Below are positions 50,872 to 63,352 of a stretch of DNA of 64,000 bases, piece after piece. The notes under the pieces were generated by a model. That model saw only the letters and a program-made list of their open reading frames with translations. It was not told the origin of the DNA and ran no database searches. The first letter of the stretch is position 1. The number at the start of each line of letters is the position of its first letter. The DNA comes from SZUA-309 sp050185825. Its GTDB lineage: Bacteria; Pseudomonadota; Gammaproteobacteria; Pseudomonadales; Azotimanducaceae. The stretch is taken from NCBI GenBank assembly GCA_050185825.1, contig JBFWZA010000018.1, positions 65,767 to 129,766 on the forward strand, written 5' to 3'. Both the position numbers and the translations under genes were made by a program.

Positions 50872-51792
50872 ATGCCAACGGCCCTGATGCAGAGAACGCT
50901 CAAGAACGTGATTCGAGCCACCGGTGTAGGGCTTCACACCGGTGAGAAGGTTTACCTCACGCTTCGTCCTGCCCCCGCGGACACGGGTATCGTGTTCGTG
51001 CGCACCGATCTCGAAGCGCCGGTGCAGATTCCCGCCAGAACGGAAAATGTGGGCGACACGACGATGGCAACGACGCTCACGCGTGGCGGTGTCAGCATTT
51101 CAACCGTCGAGCACCTCATGTCCGCCTTCGCCGGGCTGGGTATCGACAACGCGTTCGTCGACGTCAGCGCGCCGGAGCTGCCCATCATGGATGGCAGCGC
51201 CGCCCCGTTCGTTTTTCTGCTTCAGTCGGCCGGGATCGAGGAGCAGAGTACCCCGAAGAAATTCCTGAGGATTCTGAAGCCGGTGAGCTACAGCCACGGC
51301 GACATCACCGCGGAGCTCCGGCCGTACGATGGATTCAGGGTGGAATACACCCTCGAGTACGATCATCCGGTGTTCAATCACCACAAGCGCAAAGCCGCCG
51401 TGGAGTTCTCCACCATGGCCTTCGTCAAGGAAGTGAGCCGGGCGAGGACGTTCGGATTTCTTGCCGACTACGAGAAGCTGCGGTCCATGAACCTGGCCCG
51501 GGGAGGCAGCCTGGACAACGCGGTCGTCGTCGATGACTACCGGATCCTGAACAACGAAGGTCTCCGCCAGGAGGACGAGTTCGTCAAGCACAAGATTCTG
51601 GACGCAATTGGCGACCTCTATCTGCTCGGCCACAGCGTCATCGGTGCGTTTGCGGGTTACAAGTCTGGTCACGGACCGAATTACCGGCTGCTGCAGAAGC
51701 TGCTGGCTCAGGAAGATGCGTTCGAGATCGTGACGTTCGACAGTCCTGAACGGGCTCCCATCTCGTTTGCAAAGCCCGCGCTGGCAGACTGA
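50872..51792 (+). CDS. lpxC: LpxC, UDP-3-O-acyl-GlcNAc deacetylase
   Basis: LpxC catalyses the first committed step of lipid A synthesis. The 306-residue zinc enzyme has H81 (in STVEHLMSAF), H240 and D244 (HKILDAIGD) as zinc ligands and the late H in YKSGHGPN. ATG 50872 has GAAGGA upstream; an ATG at 50887 is the usual family start and also possible. In E. coli LpxC level is set by FtsH; the C-terminal residues here (AKPALAD) are non-polar-rich, compatible with such control. Confidence 0.97.
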   Translation: MPTALMQRTLKNVIRATGVGLHTGEKVYLTLRPAPADTGIVFVRTDLEAPVQIPARTENVGDTTMATTLTRGGVSISTVEHLMSAFAGLGIDNAFVDVSAPELPIMDGSAAPFVFLLQSAGIEEQSTPKKFLRILKPVSYSHGDITAELRPYDGFRVEYTLEYDHPVFNHHKRKAAVEFSTMAFVKEVSRARTFGFLADYEKLRSMNLARGGSLDNAVVVDDYRILNNEGLRQEDEFVKHKILDAIGDLYLLGHSVIGAFAGYKSGHGPNYRLLQKLLAQEDAFEIVTFDSPERAPISFAKPALAD

Positions 51793-51986
51793 CGGCGCCT
51801 GATTCCGGACGAGCGGTAGCCGCACATCAGGCCGAAGCGCCTGAAACTTGAACTGCATCTCGATTTCCGGCTGCCATTCTGCCGGGTGGGTCTCATTCGA
51901 GGCCGGACTCGGCGGCCATAATTCCGGCAGACGTTGTCGCGGCCGGCCTCGAGTGAGTCGAAGGCGGCAGCGGCGGATGTGGTGTG

Positions 51987-52292
51987 TCAGGTCGACACGC
52001 GGATCTGAAGCTCACGGGCATCGTGATAGGTGGCGAGTGCTCGCAGTCTGTCCAGGAGCTCGGGGGCCATGAATCGAAGTTTCGTGGCGCTGGCCGCGTT
52101 GCGGCAGGCCACCACGACGACGGGGCCCCGAATATCGGTCACCCGGCACTCGCGGGCGAGTGCGGGTGGCAGCAGGGCACCGAGTTCCGCGGTCCAGGCG
52201 TCCTGATTGCCTGCCTGCCGCAGCAGACGTTGTAAAGGAGTAAAACGCTGGTGGCGTTCGCTGAGCAGTTCATTTATCTTGTTTTTCGGCAC
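51987..52292 (-). CDS. dciA: DciA-like DUF721 protein, predicted DnaB helicase loader
   Basis: A DUF721 protein of about 101 residues from a GTG at 52292. DUF721 proteins (DciA) load or operate with the replicative helicase in most bacteria lacking DnaC. The KH-like core reads RFTPLQRLLRQAGNQDAWTAEL and VVVVACRNAASATKLRFMAPELLDRLRA. Longer reading upstream to 52472 is judged non-coding. Position between lpxC (convergent) and the M23 gene (divergent) matches Pseudomonas. Start is uncertain. Confidence 0.85.
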   Translation of the reverse strand: MPKNKINELLSERHQRFTPLQRLLRQAGNQDAWTAELGALLPPALARECRVTDIRGPVVVVACRNAASATKLRFMAPELLDRLRALATYHDARELQIRVST

Positions 52293-52513
52293 TTCGAGCG
52301 GGTCCCGACGGCAGCACGCCGTTCCCCGGACGCTAGACCCGAAGCAAGAGAAATACAAGAACGCCGCAACGACAAGAACGATGGGAGGACCGACAGGATT
52401 TCGGAGCCTGATCAGCCACGTGCTATTTTCTCTTCGCACCCACGGCTGCGGCGATCCGGAACGCCCGTTCACGTGATCCGTGCAGGATCCGCTCTGATCG
52501 GGTGCCCGTGCTC

Positions 52514-53425
52514 ATGAAAATCATCCTACTCGGAGACCGGGGCGCGACCCGCGCCATTCGCCTTTCCCGCCAGACCGCAGTGGTCGGCGTGCTTGCCGTC
52601 GCGATGGCCGTGCTGCTGGGGGCGTACTACGCCACGGAACGTCTGAGTCGGCACGCCATCGATCCGGTGACGGTGTCCGAATGGCGGGCGAAGCTCGAAG
52701 CCCAGCAGGCCGAGGTGGAAACCATCCGCCAGCGGTCGGCCGCGGAGTCACAGGCCGTGGGCCGTCAGCTCGCGCAGATGCAGGCCCGCCTGCTGCGCAT
52801 GGAGGCGCTCGGTGCCCGGGTCACCGAGGTGGCGGAGCTGGACAAGGGCGAGTTCTCCTTCGATCAACCGGCACCCCAGGGTGGTCCGGTAGAGGTGGCC
52901 AGCACCGCTCCCGACATCTCTGAGCTCATGGTCCGCATGAACGAGCTGGCTGCCGGCCTGAAGGCACGGGAGAGCGAGCTGGAGATCCTGGAATCGATGC
53001 TGCTGGATCGTGATATCCAGGATGCCAAGGTGATCGCGGGTCGGCCGGTGACGTGGGGCTGGATGTCTTCCAACTACGGCAGCCGCCTGGACCCCTTCAC
53101 CGGCAAGTCGGCCTGGCATGCGGGCGTCGACTTTGCCGGCAAGGCCAACTCCGAGGTAATCGCCGTCGCCGGGGGTGTGGTGACCTTTGCCGGGAAGCGC
53201 TCCGGCTACGGTCGGATGGTCGAGATCACCCATGGTGACGGCTACGTCACCCGCTATGGGCACCATTCGGAGCTCCTGGTGTCGGTGGGCGATATCGTCA
53301 AGCGAGGTGACGTGATCGGTCGGATGGGCTCTTCCGGCCGCGCAACGGGCCCTCATGTGCACTTCGAGGTGCTCAAAGACGGCAAACACCTCGATCCGGC
53401 ACGCTACGTCGCCCGGAGTCGCTGA
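52514..53425 (+). CDS. M23-family peptidase, membrane-anchored
   Basis: A 303-residue LytM-type protein with an N-terminal membrane segment (QTAVVGVLAVAMAVLLGAYY), a coiled coil (residues about 50-105 and 135-160) and a C-terminal M23 domain. Zinc ligands are in WHAGVDFAG and HVHFEVL (H and D of HxxxD, and the second H of HxH), so the domain looks active. It could cut septal or lateral peptidoglycan. Start is ATG 52514; GTGs at 52502 and 52508 are possible. Position before secA is as in Pseudomonas. Confidence 0.92.
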   Translation: MKIILLGDRGATRAIRLSRQTAVVGVLAVAMAVLLGAYYATERLSRHAIDPVTVSEWRAKLEAQQAEVETIRQRSAAESQAVGRQLAQMQARLLRMEALGARVTEVAELDKGEFSFDQPAPQGGPVEVASTAPDISELMVRMNELAAGLKARESELEILESMLLDRDIQDAKVIAGRPVTWGWMSSNYGSRLDPFTGKSAWHAGVDFAGKANSEVIAVAGGVVTFAGKRSGYGRMVEITHGDGYVTRYGHHSELLVSVGDIVKRGDVIGRMGSSGRATGPHVHFEVLKDGKHLDPARYVARSR

Positions 53426-53560
53426 CAGCCGAGCCCGGCCCCCTGGGCCCCATCAGAACCTGCCCCGCCGTACCGTCGAACAGGCGTCCCCAAACGGGTA
53501 AACTGCCGCCCGACATTTCTGTCTGATTCCCCGAGACAAGAACGGAACCGCTGATCAAAA

Positions 53561-56310
<2,750 letters not shown>

Positions 56311-56311
<1 letters not shown>

Positions 56312-57531
56312 TGGCCGTCAACCTGCCGGAGCCGTCCGGCGTGCTGACAGTTCCCGGCGTGCGGCTGGGTACGGGCGCGGCCGCCATCAAGCGGGCCGGG
56401 CGGGATGACCTGGTGCTGTTCGTCTTCGATCCGGGCACCCGCGTTGCCGGGGTGTTCACCCGATCTGCCTTCCGGGCCGCACCGGTGATACTTGCCGATG
56501 CCAACATCCGCCGGGGAGACGTCCGGGCGCTGCTCATCAACAGCGGCAATGCCAATGCCGCAACCGGCGATCAGGGTATCGAGGATGCGCGAGCACTGTG
56601 CACGGTGCTGGCAGAGGCGCTCGACCTGCCGGCGGAGGCCATCGCGCCGTTTTCCACCGGCGTCATCGGCGAGCGGCTGCCGGTGTCGCGTATGGCCCCC
56701 GTCGTACGCGAGCTTCCCGGCTCGCTGGATGCGGACAACTGGCTGAAGGCAGGCCGCGCCATCATGACCACGGACACCGTGGCAAAGGTGCGCAGTTGCC
56801 GGGGCAGTGTCGGCGGCCGCGAGGTCACCGTCAGCGGCATGGCCAAAGGTGCCGGGATGATCCGTCCCGACATGGCGACGATGCTCGCCTTCGTCTGCAC
56901 GGACGCCGCGGTCGGCAGGGACTGCCTGCAGGCGCTCCTGTACAAGGCCGTCAACAAGAGCTTCAACCGGATCACCGTGGATGGCGACACGTCCACCAAC
57001 GACTCGCTGATCCTGGCAGCCACCGGCGCCGCGGGCGGCGAGGCGATCGACGATGCTGCCTCAACCGAGGCGCGCGCGCTCTTCGAGCTGATTCTGCCCG
57101 TATGCATGGAGTTGGCTCAGGCCATCGTCCGCGACGGAGAAGGGGCGACCAAGTTCGTAACGGTGCGCGTTACGGGCGGTCGGGACGAAGGCGAGTGCCT
57201 TAAGGCCGCCTACACCATCGCGGAGTCGCCGCTGGTGAAAACGGCCCTCTTCGCCAGTGATCCCAACTGGGGACGGCTGGCGATGGCAGTGGGTCGTGCC
57301 GGCATCGACGGGCTCGATCCGGCGAAGGTGCAGATCTGGTTCGACGACGTGAAGGTGATGACAGGCGGGCTCAAGGATGCCGGCTATACCGAAGCAGCAG
57401 GCGCCGGCGTTCTCGCGCAGAGCGAGTTCGAGATCCGGGTCGACCTGGGTCGCGGCGATGCGGAGTCGGTGGTGTGGACGTCGGACTTCTCGTACGACTA
57501 CGTGAAGATCAACGCCGAGTATCGAACCTGA
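56311..57531 (+). CDS. argJ: ArgJ, ornithine acetyltransferase / N-acetylglutamate synthase
   Basis: ArgJ transfers the acetyl group of N-acetylornithine to glutamate in arginine synthesis. The 406-residue precursor self-cleaves at the motif KGAGMIRPDMAT-ML, with T190 as nucleophile of the beta chain. The oxyanion-type segment STGVIGERLP is present. The ATG shares a base with the secA stop. Convergent with yacG, 16 nt away. A mutT gene often follows argJ in Pseudomonas; it is not here. Confidence 0.96.
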
Positions 57532-57547
57532 CACGCCGTCGCGGCGA

Positions 57548-57757
57548 TCAGTCGCGATCCATCTCTCCCGACAGCAGGTCGTCGTCTTCCGCTTCGCCGG
57601 GAATCGTGTGCTGGCCGTCCGCCCAGGCGCCGAGATCGATCAGCCGGCAGCGGTCCGAGCAGAACGGTCGATACGGATTGCTTGCCGTCCACTTCACCCG
57701 TTTCTGGCAGGTGGGGCAGGTGACGATCCGTGCCGTGTTGTCGGGCTCGACGCTCAT
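57548..57757 (-). CDS. yacG: YacG, zinc-finger DNA gyrase inhibitor
   Basis: A 69-residue YacG protein that binds GyrB and inhibits DNA gyrase. Four cysteines bind zinc: CPTC and FCSDRCRLIDLG. The tail is acidic (EAEDDDLLSGEMDRD). The ATG at 57757 overlaps the coaE stop by 4 nt. It is the last gene of pilBCD-coaE-yacG. Confidence 0.95.
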   Translation of the reverse strand: MSVEPDNTARIVTCPTCQKRVKWTASNPYRPFCSDRCRLIDLGAWADGQHTIPGEAEDDDLLSGEMDRD

Positions 57758-58356
57758 CCGCCCGCCAGCTCGAGATACAGCACGTGCAGGCGTTCGACCT
57801 CCCGGTCCAGGTGGGAGAGATCCCGGTCGTTGACGATCACGTCGTCGGCGGCGGCGAGCCGCTGCTCGCGGGTCGCCTGGGCGGCCATGATGGCGCGTAC
57901 CTGGGATTCCGGATTGTCGTCCCGCGCCATGGTGCGCTGAAGCTGAAGCTCTTCCGGTACGTCCACCACCAGAACGCGCTTGCACACCCGGGTCTGCCCC
58001 GTCTCTACCAGCAGCGGGTGGGCGAGGATTACGTACGGCGAGGTAGCGCTGCCGAGCTCGTCAGCGATGTACTGGTTGATGAGCGGATGGGTGAGCGCTT
58101 CCAGCCAGCGGCGCTCGGCCTCGTTCTCGAAAACGAGCTTTCTGAGCGCGGCACGGTTCAACGTGCCGTCCGCGGTGATCACATCCGCGCCGAAGTGCTC
58201 CTCGATGGCCTTCAGGGCGGGCCTGCCGGGCTCGACGACCGCGCGTGAGGCCAGGTCGGCGTCCACCACCTTGATACCGAGCCGTTCGAATCGTTCGGAC
58301 ACAGCGGACTTGCCGCTGCCGATCCCGCCGGTCAGGCCGACGACGAATGCGCCCAT
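57754..58356 (-). CDS. coaE: Dephospho-CoA kinase
   Basis: CoaE phosphorylates dephospho-CoA in the last step of coenzyme A synthesis. The 200-residue protein has the P-loop GLTGGIGSGKS at residues 8-18, VVDADL and the late RDDNPESQVRAIMAAQ lid region. It lies 33 nt after pilD, as in Pseudomonas, and overlaps yacG by 4 nt. Confidence 0.97.
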   Translation of the reverse strand: MGAFVVGLTGGIGSGKSAVSERFERLGIKVVDADLASRAVVEPGRPALKAIEEHFGADVITADGTLNRAALRKLVFENEAERRWLEALTHPLINQYIADELGSATSPYVILAHPLLVETGQTRVCKRVLVVDVPEELQLQRTMARDDNPESQVRAIMAAQATREQRLAAADDVIVNDRDLSHLDREVERLHVLYLELAGG

Positions 58357-58389
58357 GACGCTATGCTCCTCCTGCGCTGGCCGAGTCGC

Positions 58390-59262
58390 TCAGCTCGCGA
58401 AAAAAGAGAGCACCGTATCACGGTTGAGGAGACAAACCCATCCGGCCACCGCCAGGAACGGCCCGAAGGCGATGGGCTGAGCGCGCTCACGACGCCCGAG
58501 GAGCGAGGTGGTCATGGCGTAGATGATGCCGGACACGGCCGCGATCAGGATCGCGCCTGGCAGGATCTGCCAGCCCATCCAGGCACCGATGGCGGCCAGC
58601 AGCTTGAAGTCGCCATAGCCCATGCCTTCCTTGCCTGTGAGGAGCTTGAATCCCCAGTAGGTGGACCACAGGAAGAGATAGCCGGCCATGGCGCCCACCA
58701 GCGCGGAGTGGAGGTCGACGATGGCGCCGGCGCCGAAGCCGCCCGACATGTTCACGATGATGCCGAGCCAGAGCAGTGGGAGCGTCAGCTGGTCCGGCAG
58801 CAGCTGGGTGTCGAAATCGATGAACGTCGCGGCGATCAGCACCCAGGTGAAGAGCGCGGCCGCCAGACCCAGCCAGGTGAAGCCGAACACGTGCAGCGTG
58901 GCAAGCGTCGCGATGCCCGTGAAGAGCTCGACCCCCGGATAACGCGCGGAAATGGACGCCCCGCAAGAGCCGCAGCGGCCGCGAAGCAGCAGCCAGCTCA
59001 CCACGGGAATGTTCTGCCAGGCCTTAATCTGTGCGCCGCAGGCAGGACATCGCGAGCGTGGCGTAGCTAGGTTGAAGCGCTCTGTGGGCTGCTCAGCTTC
59101 TGGTTGGTCGAGGAACGCCCTGGCGTCCGCCTGCCATTGCCTGTTCAGCATGACGGGCAGGCGATAGATGACGACGTTCAGGAAGCTGCCGACGCAGAGC
59201 GCGAACCAGAAGGCAACGAGCAGCCCGGTCCAGCCGTAGGTCAGCAGCGGTTCTGAGCTCAC
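58390..59262 (-). CDS. pilD: PilD, prepilin peptidase / N-methyltransferase
   Basis: PilD cleaves the leader of type IV prepilins and N-methylates the new Phe1; it also serves type II secretion where present. The 290-residue protein has an N-terminal cytoplasmic domain with CPAC and CGSC zinc pairs, then about seven membrane helices. Catalytic aspartates are in AATFIDFDTQLLPD and GMGYGDFKLL. The start is GTG. Both prepilins encoded nearby carry matching cleavage sites. Confidence 0.96.
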   Translation of the reverse strand: MSSEPLLTYGWTGLLVAFWFALCVGSFLNVVIYRLPVMLNRQWQADARAFLDQPEAEQPTERFNLATPRSRCPACGAQIKAWQNIPVVSWLLLRGRCGSCGASISARYPGVELFTGIATLATLHVFGFTWLGLAAALFTWVLIAATFIDFDTQLLPDQLTLPLLWLGIIVNMSGGFGAGAIVDLHSALVGAMAGYLFLWSTYWGFKLLTGKEGMGYGDFKLLAAIGAWMGWQILPGAILIAAVSGIIYAMTTSLLGRRERAQPIAFGPFLAVAGWVCLLNRDTVLSFFAS

Positions 59263-59290
59263 GAGTCAGGTTCGTGGTTCGGGCGTAAAC

Positions 59291-60505
59291 TCAGCCGCCT
59301 ACAACCGCACCCAGTTGGAAGATCGGCAGGTACATGGCGATGATCAGACCACCTACCAGCACGCCCAGCACGGCCATGATCATGGGCTCCATGAGGGCCG
59401 TCAGGTTGTCGACCGCGTTGTCCACCTGCTCCTCGTAGTACGAGGCGGATTTGTCGAGCATGTCGTCCAGTGCGCCCGCTTCCTCACCGATGGCGACCAT
59501 CTGGATGATCATGTTCGGGAATACGCCGGTGGACCTCATGGCGAAGTTGAGCTGCTGACCGCTGGAGACGTCATCGCGGATTTTGTACACCGCTTCGACG
59601 TAGACGGAGTTACCCGTCGACCCGGCCACTGAGTTGAGCGCGTCCACGAGTGGCACGCCGGCGGCGAAAGTGGTGGATAGCGTGCGGGCGTAGCGGGCGA
59701 CGGAAGATTTTTCGATGATCGAGCCCGCAATTGGTGCCTTCAGTGCGAGGCGGTCGATGGTGTCACGCATCTTCTTGGATCTTTTCCGTGCGGCGATGAA
59801 TCCGGCAACAGCGGCGCCAACGCCGGCAACGATGACCAGCCACCAATCCTGGGTGAATTCGGAAATGTTGATCACCATCTGAGTGAATGCCGGGAGTTCT
59901 GCTCCGAACCCTCTGAATACTTCCTGGAATTGAGGTACAACCTTGATCAGCAGAATACCGGACACGATAAACGCAACGACAAGAACGGCGATGGGGTAGG
60001 TCATCGCCTTCTTGACCTTGGCTTTCAGCGACTCGGTTTTCTCCTTGTACGTCGCAATCCGGTCGAGCATCGTCTCCAGCGAGCCGGACTGCTCGCCGGC
60101 GTCTACGAGGTTGCAGAACAGATCATCGAAGTAAAGCGGGTGTTTCCGCAGAGCAGACGCAAAAGAGCTGCCGCCCGAAACGTCGTTCCTTACAGCCTTG
60201 ACGAGCTCCGATACCTTCGGCTTGTCCAAGCCGTCCGCGACGATGTCGAAAGCCTGCACCAGCGGCACACCGGCCCTCATCATCGTGGCCATCTGTCTCG
60301 TGAACAGCGCGATGTCCGCAGGTTTGACACTGCCACCGGACTTCAGAGAAAGTCCCTTGGATTTTTTGCGGACCTTATTGGCGACGATGCCCTGGCGCCT
60401 CAGCTCCGCGCGGGCAATGGCCGGGCTCGAGCTCGAGATCTCCCCCTTGCTCTTCTTGCCGTGCTTGTCCGTTCCTTCCCAGAGGAATACTGCGCTTTCG
60501 GCCAT
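59291..60505 (-). CDS. pilC: PilC, type IV pilus inner-membrane platform protein
   Basis: PilC is the GspF-type platform on which the PilB and PilT motors act. The 404-residue protein has two repeated GspF domains, each with VPLVQAFD or VPLVDALN motifs (about residues 80 and 285), and three membrane helices. The start MAESAVFLWEGTDKHGKK is typical of the family. It lies 44 nt after pilB. Confidence 0.95.
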   Translation of the reverse strand: MAESAVFLWEGTDKHGKKSKGEISSSSPAIARAELRRQGIVANKVRKKSKGLSLKSGGSVKPADIALFTRQMATMMRAGVPLVQAFDIVADGLDKPKVSELVKAVRNDVSGGSSFASALRKHPLYFDDLFCNLVDAGEQSGSLETMLDRIATYKEKTESLKAKVKKAMTYPIAVLVVAFIVSGILLIKVVPQFQEVFRGFGAELPAFTQMVINISEFTQDWWLVIVAGVGAAVAGFIAARKRSKKMRDTIDRLALKAPIAGSIIEKSSVARYARTLSTTFAAGVPLVDALNSVAGSTGNSVYVEAVYKIRDDVSSGQQLNFAMRSTGVFPNMIIQMVAIGEEAGALDDMLDKSASYYEEQVDNAVDNLTALMEPMIMAVLGVLVGGLIIAMYLPIFQLGAVVGG

Positions 60506-60549
60506 GGTCTACTTCCTGTCTGGCTCCGCCTGTGTCGGTAACCGGACCA

Positions 60550-62265
60550 TCAATGTCCGGTCGTTACCCGATTGCATTCTTTCAAGCTGGTCACGCCCTG
60601 CATGACCTTGATGAGGCCTGAACGCCTGAGATCGTTGAACCCGAGCTTCTTGGCCTGGGCTGCAAGCTCGATGCTATTACCTTCTTCCATGATAATACGC
60701 TGCATCTCAGAGGTAATTTTAACTACTTCATAGATTCCCACTCTGCCCTTATAGCCTTCCTTGCACTTGCTGCAGCCGACGGCTTCGAAAATTTCGATAC
60801 GTTCCTTCAAGTCGTCTTCTGTAAAGCCTTCTGCCAAGAGGGTTTCGTGCGGGACGTCCATGGGCTTCTTGCAGCTCGGGCACAGGCGGCGGGCGAGTCG
60901 CTGGGCGATGATGAGATTCACGCTGGTGGCCAGGTTGAAGGCAGGCACGCCCATGTTCCGAAGACGGGTCAGCGTTTCGGCAGCAGAATTGGTGTGCAGG
61001 GTGGACAGCACCATGTGACCCGTCTGGGCGGCCTTGATAGCTATTTCTGCCGTCTCCAGGTCCCGGATCTCCCCCACCATCACCACGTCCGGGTCCTGTC
61101 GAAGGAAGGACCGCAAAGCTGAGGCGAAGTCGAGCCCCACCCGGTGGTTCACGTTCACCTGGTTGATGCCTTCCAGGTTGATCTCCACCGGGTCCTCTGC
61201 CGTGGCGATGTTCCGCTCCTCGGTATTGAGGATGTTCAGTCCCGTGTAGAGCGTGACCGTCTTGCCGCTGCCGGTGGGGCCGGTCACCAGGATCATGCCC
61301 TGGGGTTTGTGGATCGCCTCCATGAGCATCTTCTGCTGGATTTCCTCGAACCCGAGCGCCTCGATACCCATCTTCGCGCTGCCGGGATCCAGAATCCGCA
61401 GCACGATCTTCTCGCCCCAGAGGGTAGGCAAGGTGTTCACCCGGAAGTCGATGGCCTTGGTCTTGGACAGCTTCATCTTGATCCGGCCGTCCTGAGGCAC
61501 CCGACGCTCGGAAATGTCGAGCTCGGACATGACCTTCAGGCGGGCGGCGAGCCTCGTGCCGAGGTTCACGGGCGGCGAGGTGACCTCGTGGAGCACGCCG
61601 TCCGTGCGGAAGCGTACCCGGTAGGTGCGCTCGTACGGCTCGAAGTGGATGTCCGAGGCGCCGGTCTTGATCGCGTCGAGCAGCATCTTGTGGACGAAGC
61701 GGACGATGGGCGTGTCGTCGCCGCCTGAAGGTGCGTCGTCATCGTCCGGGTCGTCGTCAACTGCCTCCATGTCGAGATCGACCAGGTCATCATCGCCGAG
61801 ATCTCCCAGGCCTGTATCCTCGGCTGAGTTCAGATACTGATCGATGATGCTGGTGAGCTTGTCGTCCTCGACCAGCACGGCCTCGGTGGACACGCCGGTA
61901 TGGAACTTGATCTCGTCGAGGGCCTGCAGGTTGGTGGGATCGGACACCGCCACGAACAGACGCACGCCCCGCCGGACCAGCGGCAGCGCGTGGTGCTTGC
62001 GGATCAGGTTTTCCTTGACGATGTCTCGCGGGATGCTGGTGAGATCGAAGGCAGCCAGATCCATGAGCGGCACGCCGAATTCTTCCGAGGCGCTGGCGGC
62101 AATCACCCGGGCTTCCGCATGACCGTTCTGAACGAGATAGCTGACGAACGGAATACCCTTGCGGCGGGCTTCCTCGCTCGCCGTCAGCGCGGTATCCGTC
62201 GGTATGATGTTCTCTTCGACCAGCCGTCTTGCCAGGCCGTTGAGGGGTACGGGGTCTGAGGCCAT
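60550..62265 (-). CDS. pilB: PilB, type IV pilus extension ATPase
   Basis: PilB powers pilus extension. The 571-residue protein has the MshEN-like N domain, an acidic linker (DDDLVDLDMEAVDDDPDDDD), Walker A GPTGSGKTVTLY near residue 330, the Asp and His boxes (AEDPVEINLEGI, HMVLSTLHTN) and a zinc site (CPSCKKP and CSKC). The retraction ATPase genes pilT and pilU are not in the window. It is divergent from pilA. Confidence 0.97.
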   Translation of the reverse strand: MASDPVPLNGLARRLVEENIIPTDTALTASEEARRKGIPFVSYLVQNGHAEARVIAASASEEFGVPLMDLAAFDLTSIPRDIVKENLIRKHHALPLVRRGVRLFVAVSDPTNLQALDEIKFHTGVSTEAVLVEDDKLTSIIDQYLNSAEDTGLGDLGDDDLVDLDMEAVDDDPDDDDAPSGGDDTPIVRFVHKMLLDAIKTGASDIHFEPYERTYRVRFRTDGVLHEVTSPPVNLGTRLAARLKVMSELDISERRVPQDGRIKMKLSKTKAIDFRVNTLPTLWGEKIVLRILDPGSAKMGIEALGFEEIQQKMLMEAIHKPQGMILVTGPTGSGKTVTLYTGLNILNTEERNIATAEDPVEINLEGINQVNVNHRVGLDFASALRSFLRQDPDVVMVGEIRDLETAEIAIKAAQTGHMVLSTLHTNSAAETLTRLRNMGVPAFNLATSVNLIIAQRLARRLCPSCKKPMDVPHETLLAEGFTEDDLKERIEIFEAVGCSKCKEGYKGRVGIYEVVKITSEMQRIIMEEGNSIELAAQAKKLGFNDLRRSGLIKVMQGVTSLKECNRVTTGH

Positions 62266-62523
62266 GAGCCGTGCAGTCCTTGTGCTGATGATTACCGGCT
62301 GTAGGAAGCCAAACCATACAGTTCGGCCAGATCCCTAGTCTAATCCCGATTCGCCTGGTAGCCGATAAGCGGGTCACAGTTTTGTCAGGGCACTTTCTTC
62401 ATGATGTGCACCGTCGGCAACGCTCGCCTTAAGGGCGAACGTGCGTTTCCACTGCCGTGCGCGGTAGCCGGAATCGCCGTTAGGTGATCTGCCACTTTTG
62501 GCACCATTGCGCGGGCTCCCGGC

Positions 62524-62556
62524 CTGACGGAGAACGTCAGCATGTGACGGACGTCA
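62524..62556. promoter_or_regulatory. Paired TGACG/CGTCA palindromes, candidate activator sites for pilA
   Basis: CTGACG-GAGAA-CGTCAG at 62524-62540 and TGACG-GA-CGTCA at 62545-62556 are adjacent inverted repeats with the same half-site. They lie 140-170 nt upstream of the pilA -24 element, the usual range for binding sites of sigma-54 activators. Which protein binds is unknown; PilR sites in P. aeruginosa are different in form. Confidence 0.45.
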
Positions 62557-62695
62557 GCAGGCTGGGGTGCTCCAGAGGGAGTTGGCTCGGCGTCTGCCGA
62601 AGTCAACAGGTCCTTCGGTTGAAACGCGCTAAGTTGCTGACTTTAAAAAGGTTCTAGAGGAAGCAAGAGACGTGAATCGCCCCGAAAAACGGATG

Positions 62696-62711
62696 TGGCA
62701 CACGGATTGCA
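62696..62711 (+). promoter_or_regulatory. Sigma-54 (-24/-12) promoter of pilA
   Basis: TGGCAC-ACGGA-TTGCA is a near-perfect sigma-54 promoter, with the GG and GC dinucleotides exactly 12 bp apart (62697 and 62709). The start of transcription should be near 62722, giving a leader of about 75 nt before the pilA ATG. pilA of P. aeruginosa is known to depend on RpoN and PilR. The rpoN gene is in this window. Confidence 0.88.
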
Positions 62712-62795
62712 TCTTCCATAGCGACTCGCGGCGAGCCTCGGCTGCCACGTTTTGACTAGAAGTCTTACACTGTGATTGACGGAGTAACGTTCAAA

Positions 62796-63248
<453 letters not shown>

Positions 63249-63275
63249 GCGAAGCGATCTTGTGGGTAAGGAATA

Positions 63276-63298
63276 GGGGGGCGTTGCCCCCCTTTTTT
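63276..63298 (+). terminator. Intrinsic terminator of pilA
   Basis: GGGGGGC (63276-63282), a GTT loop and GCCCCCC (63286-63292) form a perfect 7-bp stem, followed by six T residues. It is the only clear rho-independent terminator I found in the window and lies 28 nt after the pilA stop. Confidence 0.92.
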
Positions 63299-63352
63299 CT
63301 GGATGAGTAGATTAGATACTGTCGGTTTGAGAGAAAAGAATTGAGGGTGCAT

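Larger units (their letters stand above)
62266..62795. other. 530-bp pilB-pilA divergent regulatory region
   Basis: No convincing gene is seen. The stretch holds the sigma-54 promoter of pilA (62696-62711), two palindromes (62524-62556) and an imperfect inverted repeat TCGCCTTAAGGGCGA at 62424-62438. A promoter for the leftward pilB operon must also lie here but I could not identify it. Confidence 0.7.

Noticed and set aside
51898..51951. CGAGGCCGG / CCGGCCTCG inverted repeat between lpxC and dciA as terminator
   Set aside because: The loop is 36 nt and no T-run follows on either strand; folding is doubtful, so it is not listed as a feature.
62497..62512. Second sigma-54-like sequence TTGGCACCATTGC upstream of pilA
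   Set aside because: The GG and GC elements are too close (about 9 bp instead of 12), so it should not bind sigma-54 productively.
62385..62606. 73-codon open frame on the minus strand between pilB and pilA
   Set aside because: No family motif, unusual composition, and it covers the palindromes of the pilA regulatory region.
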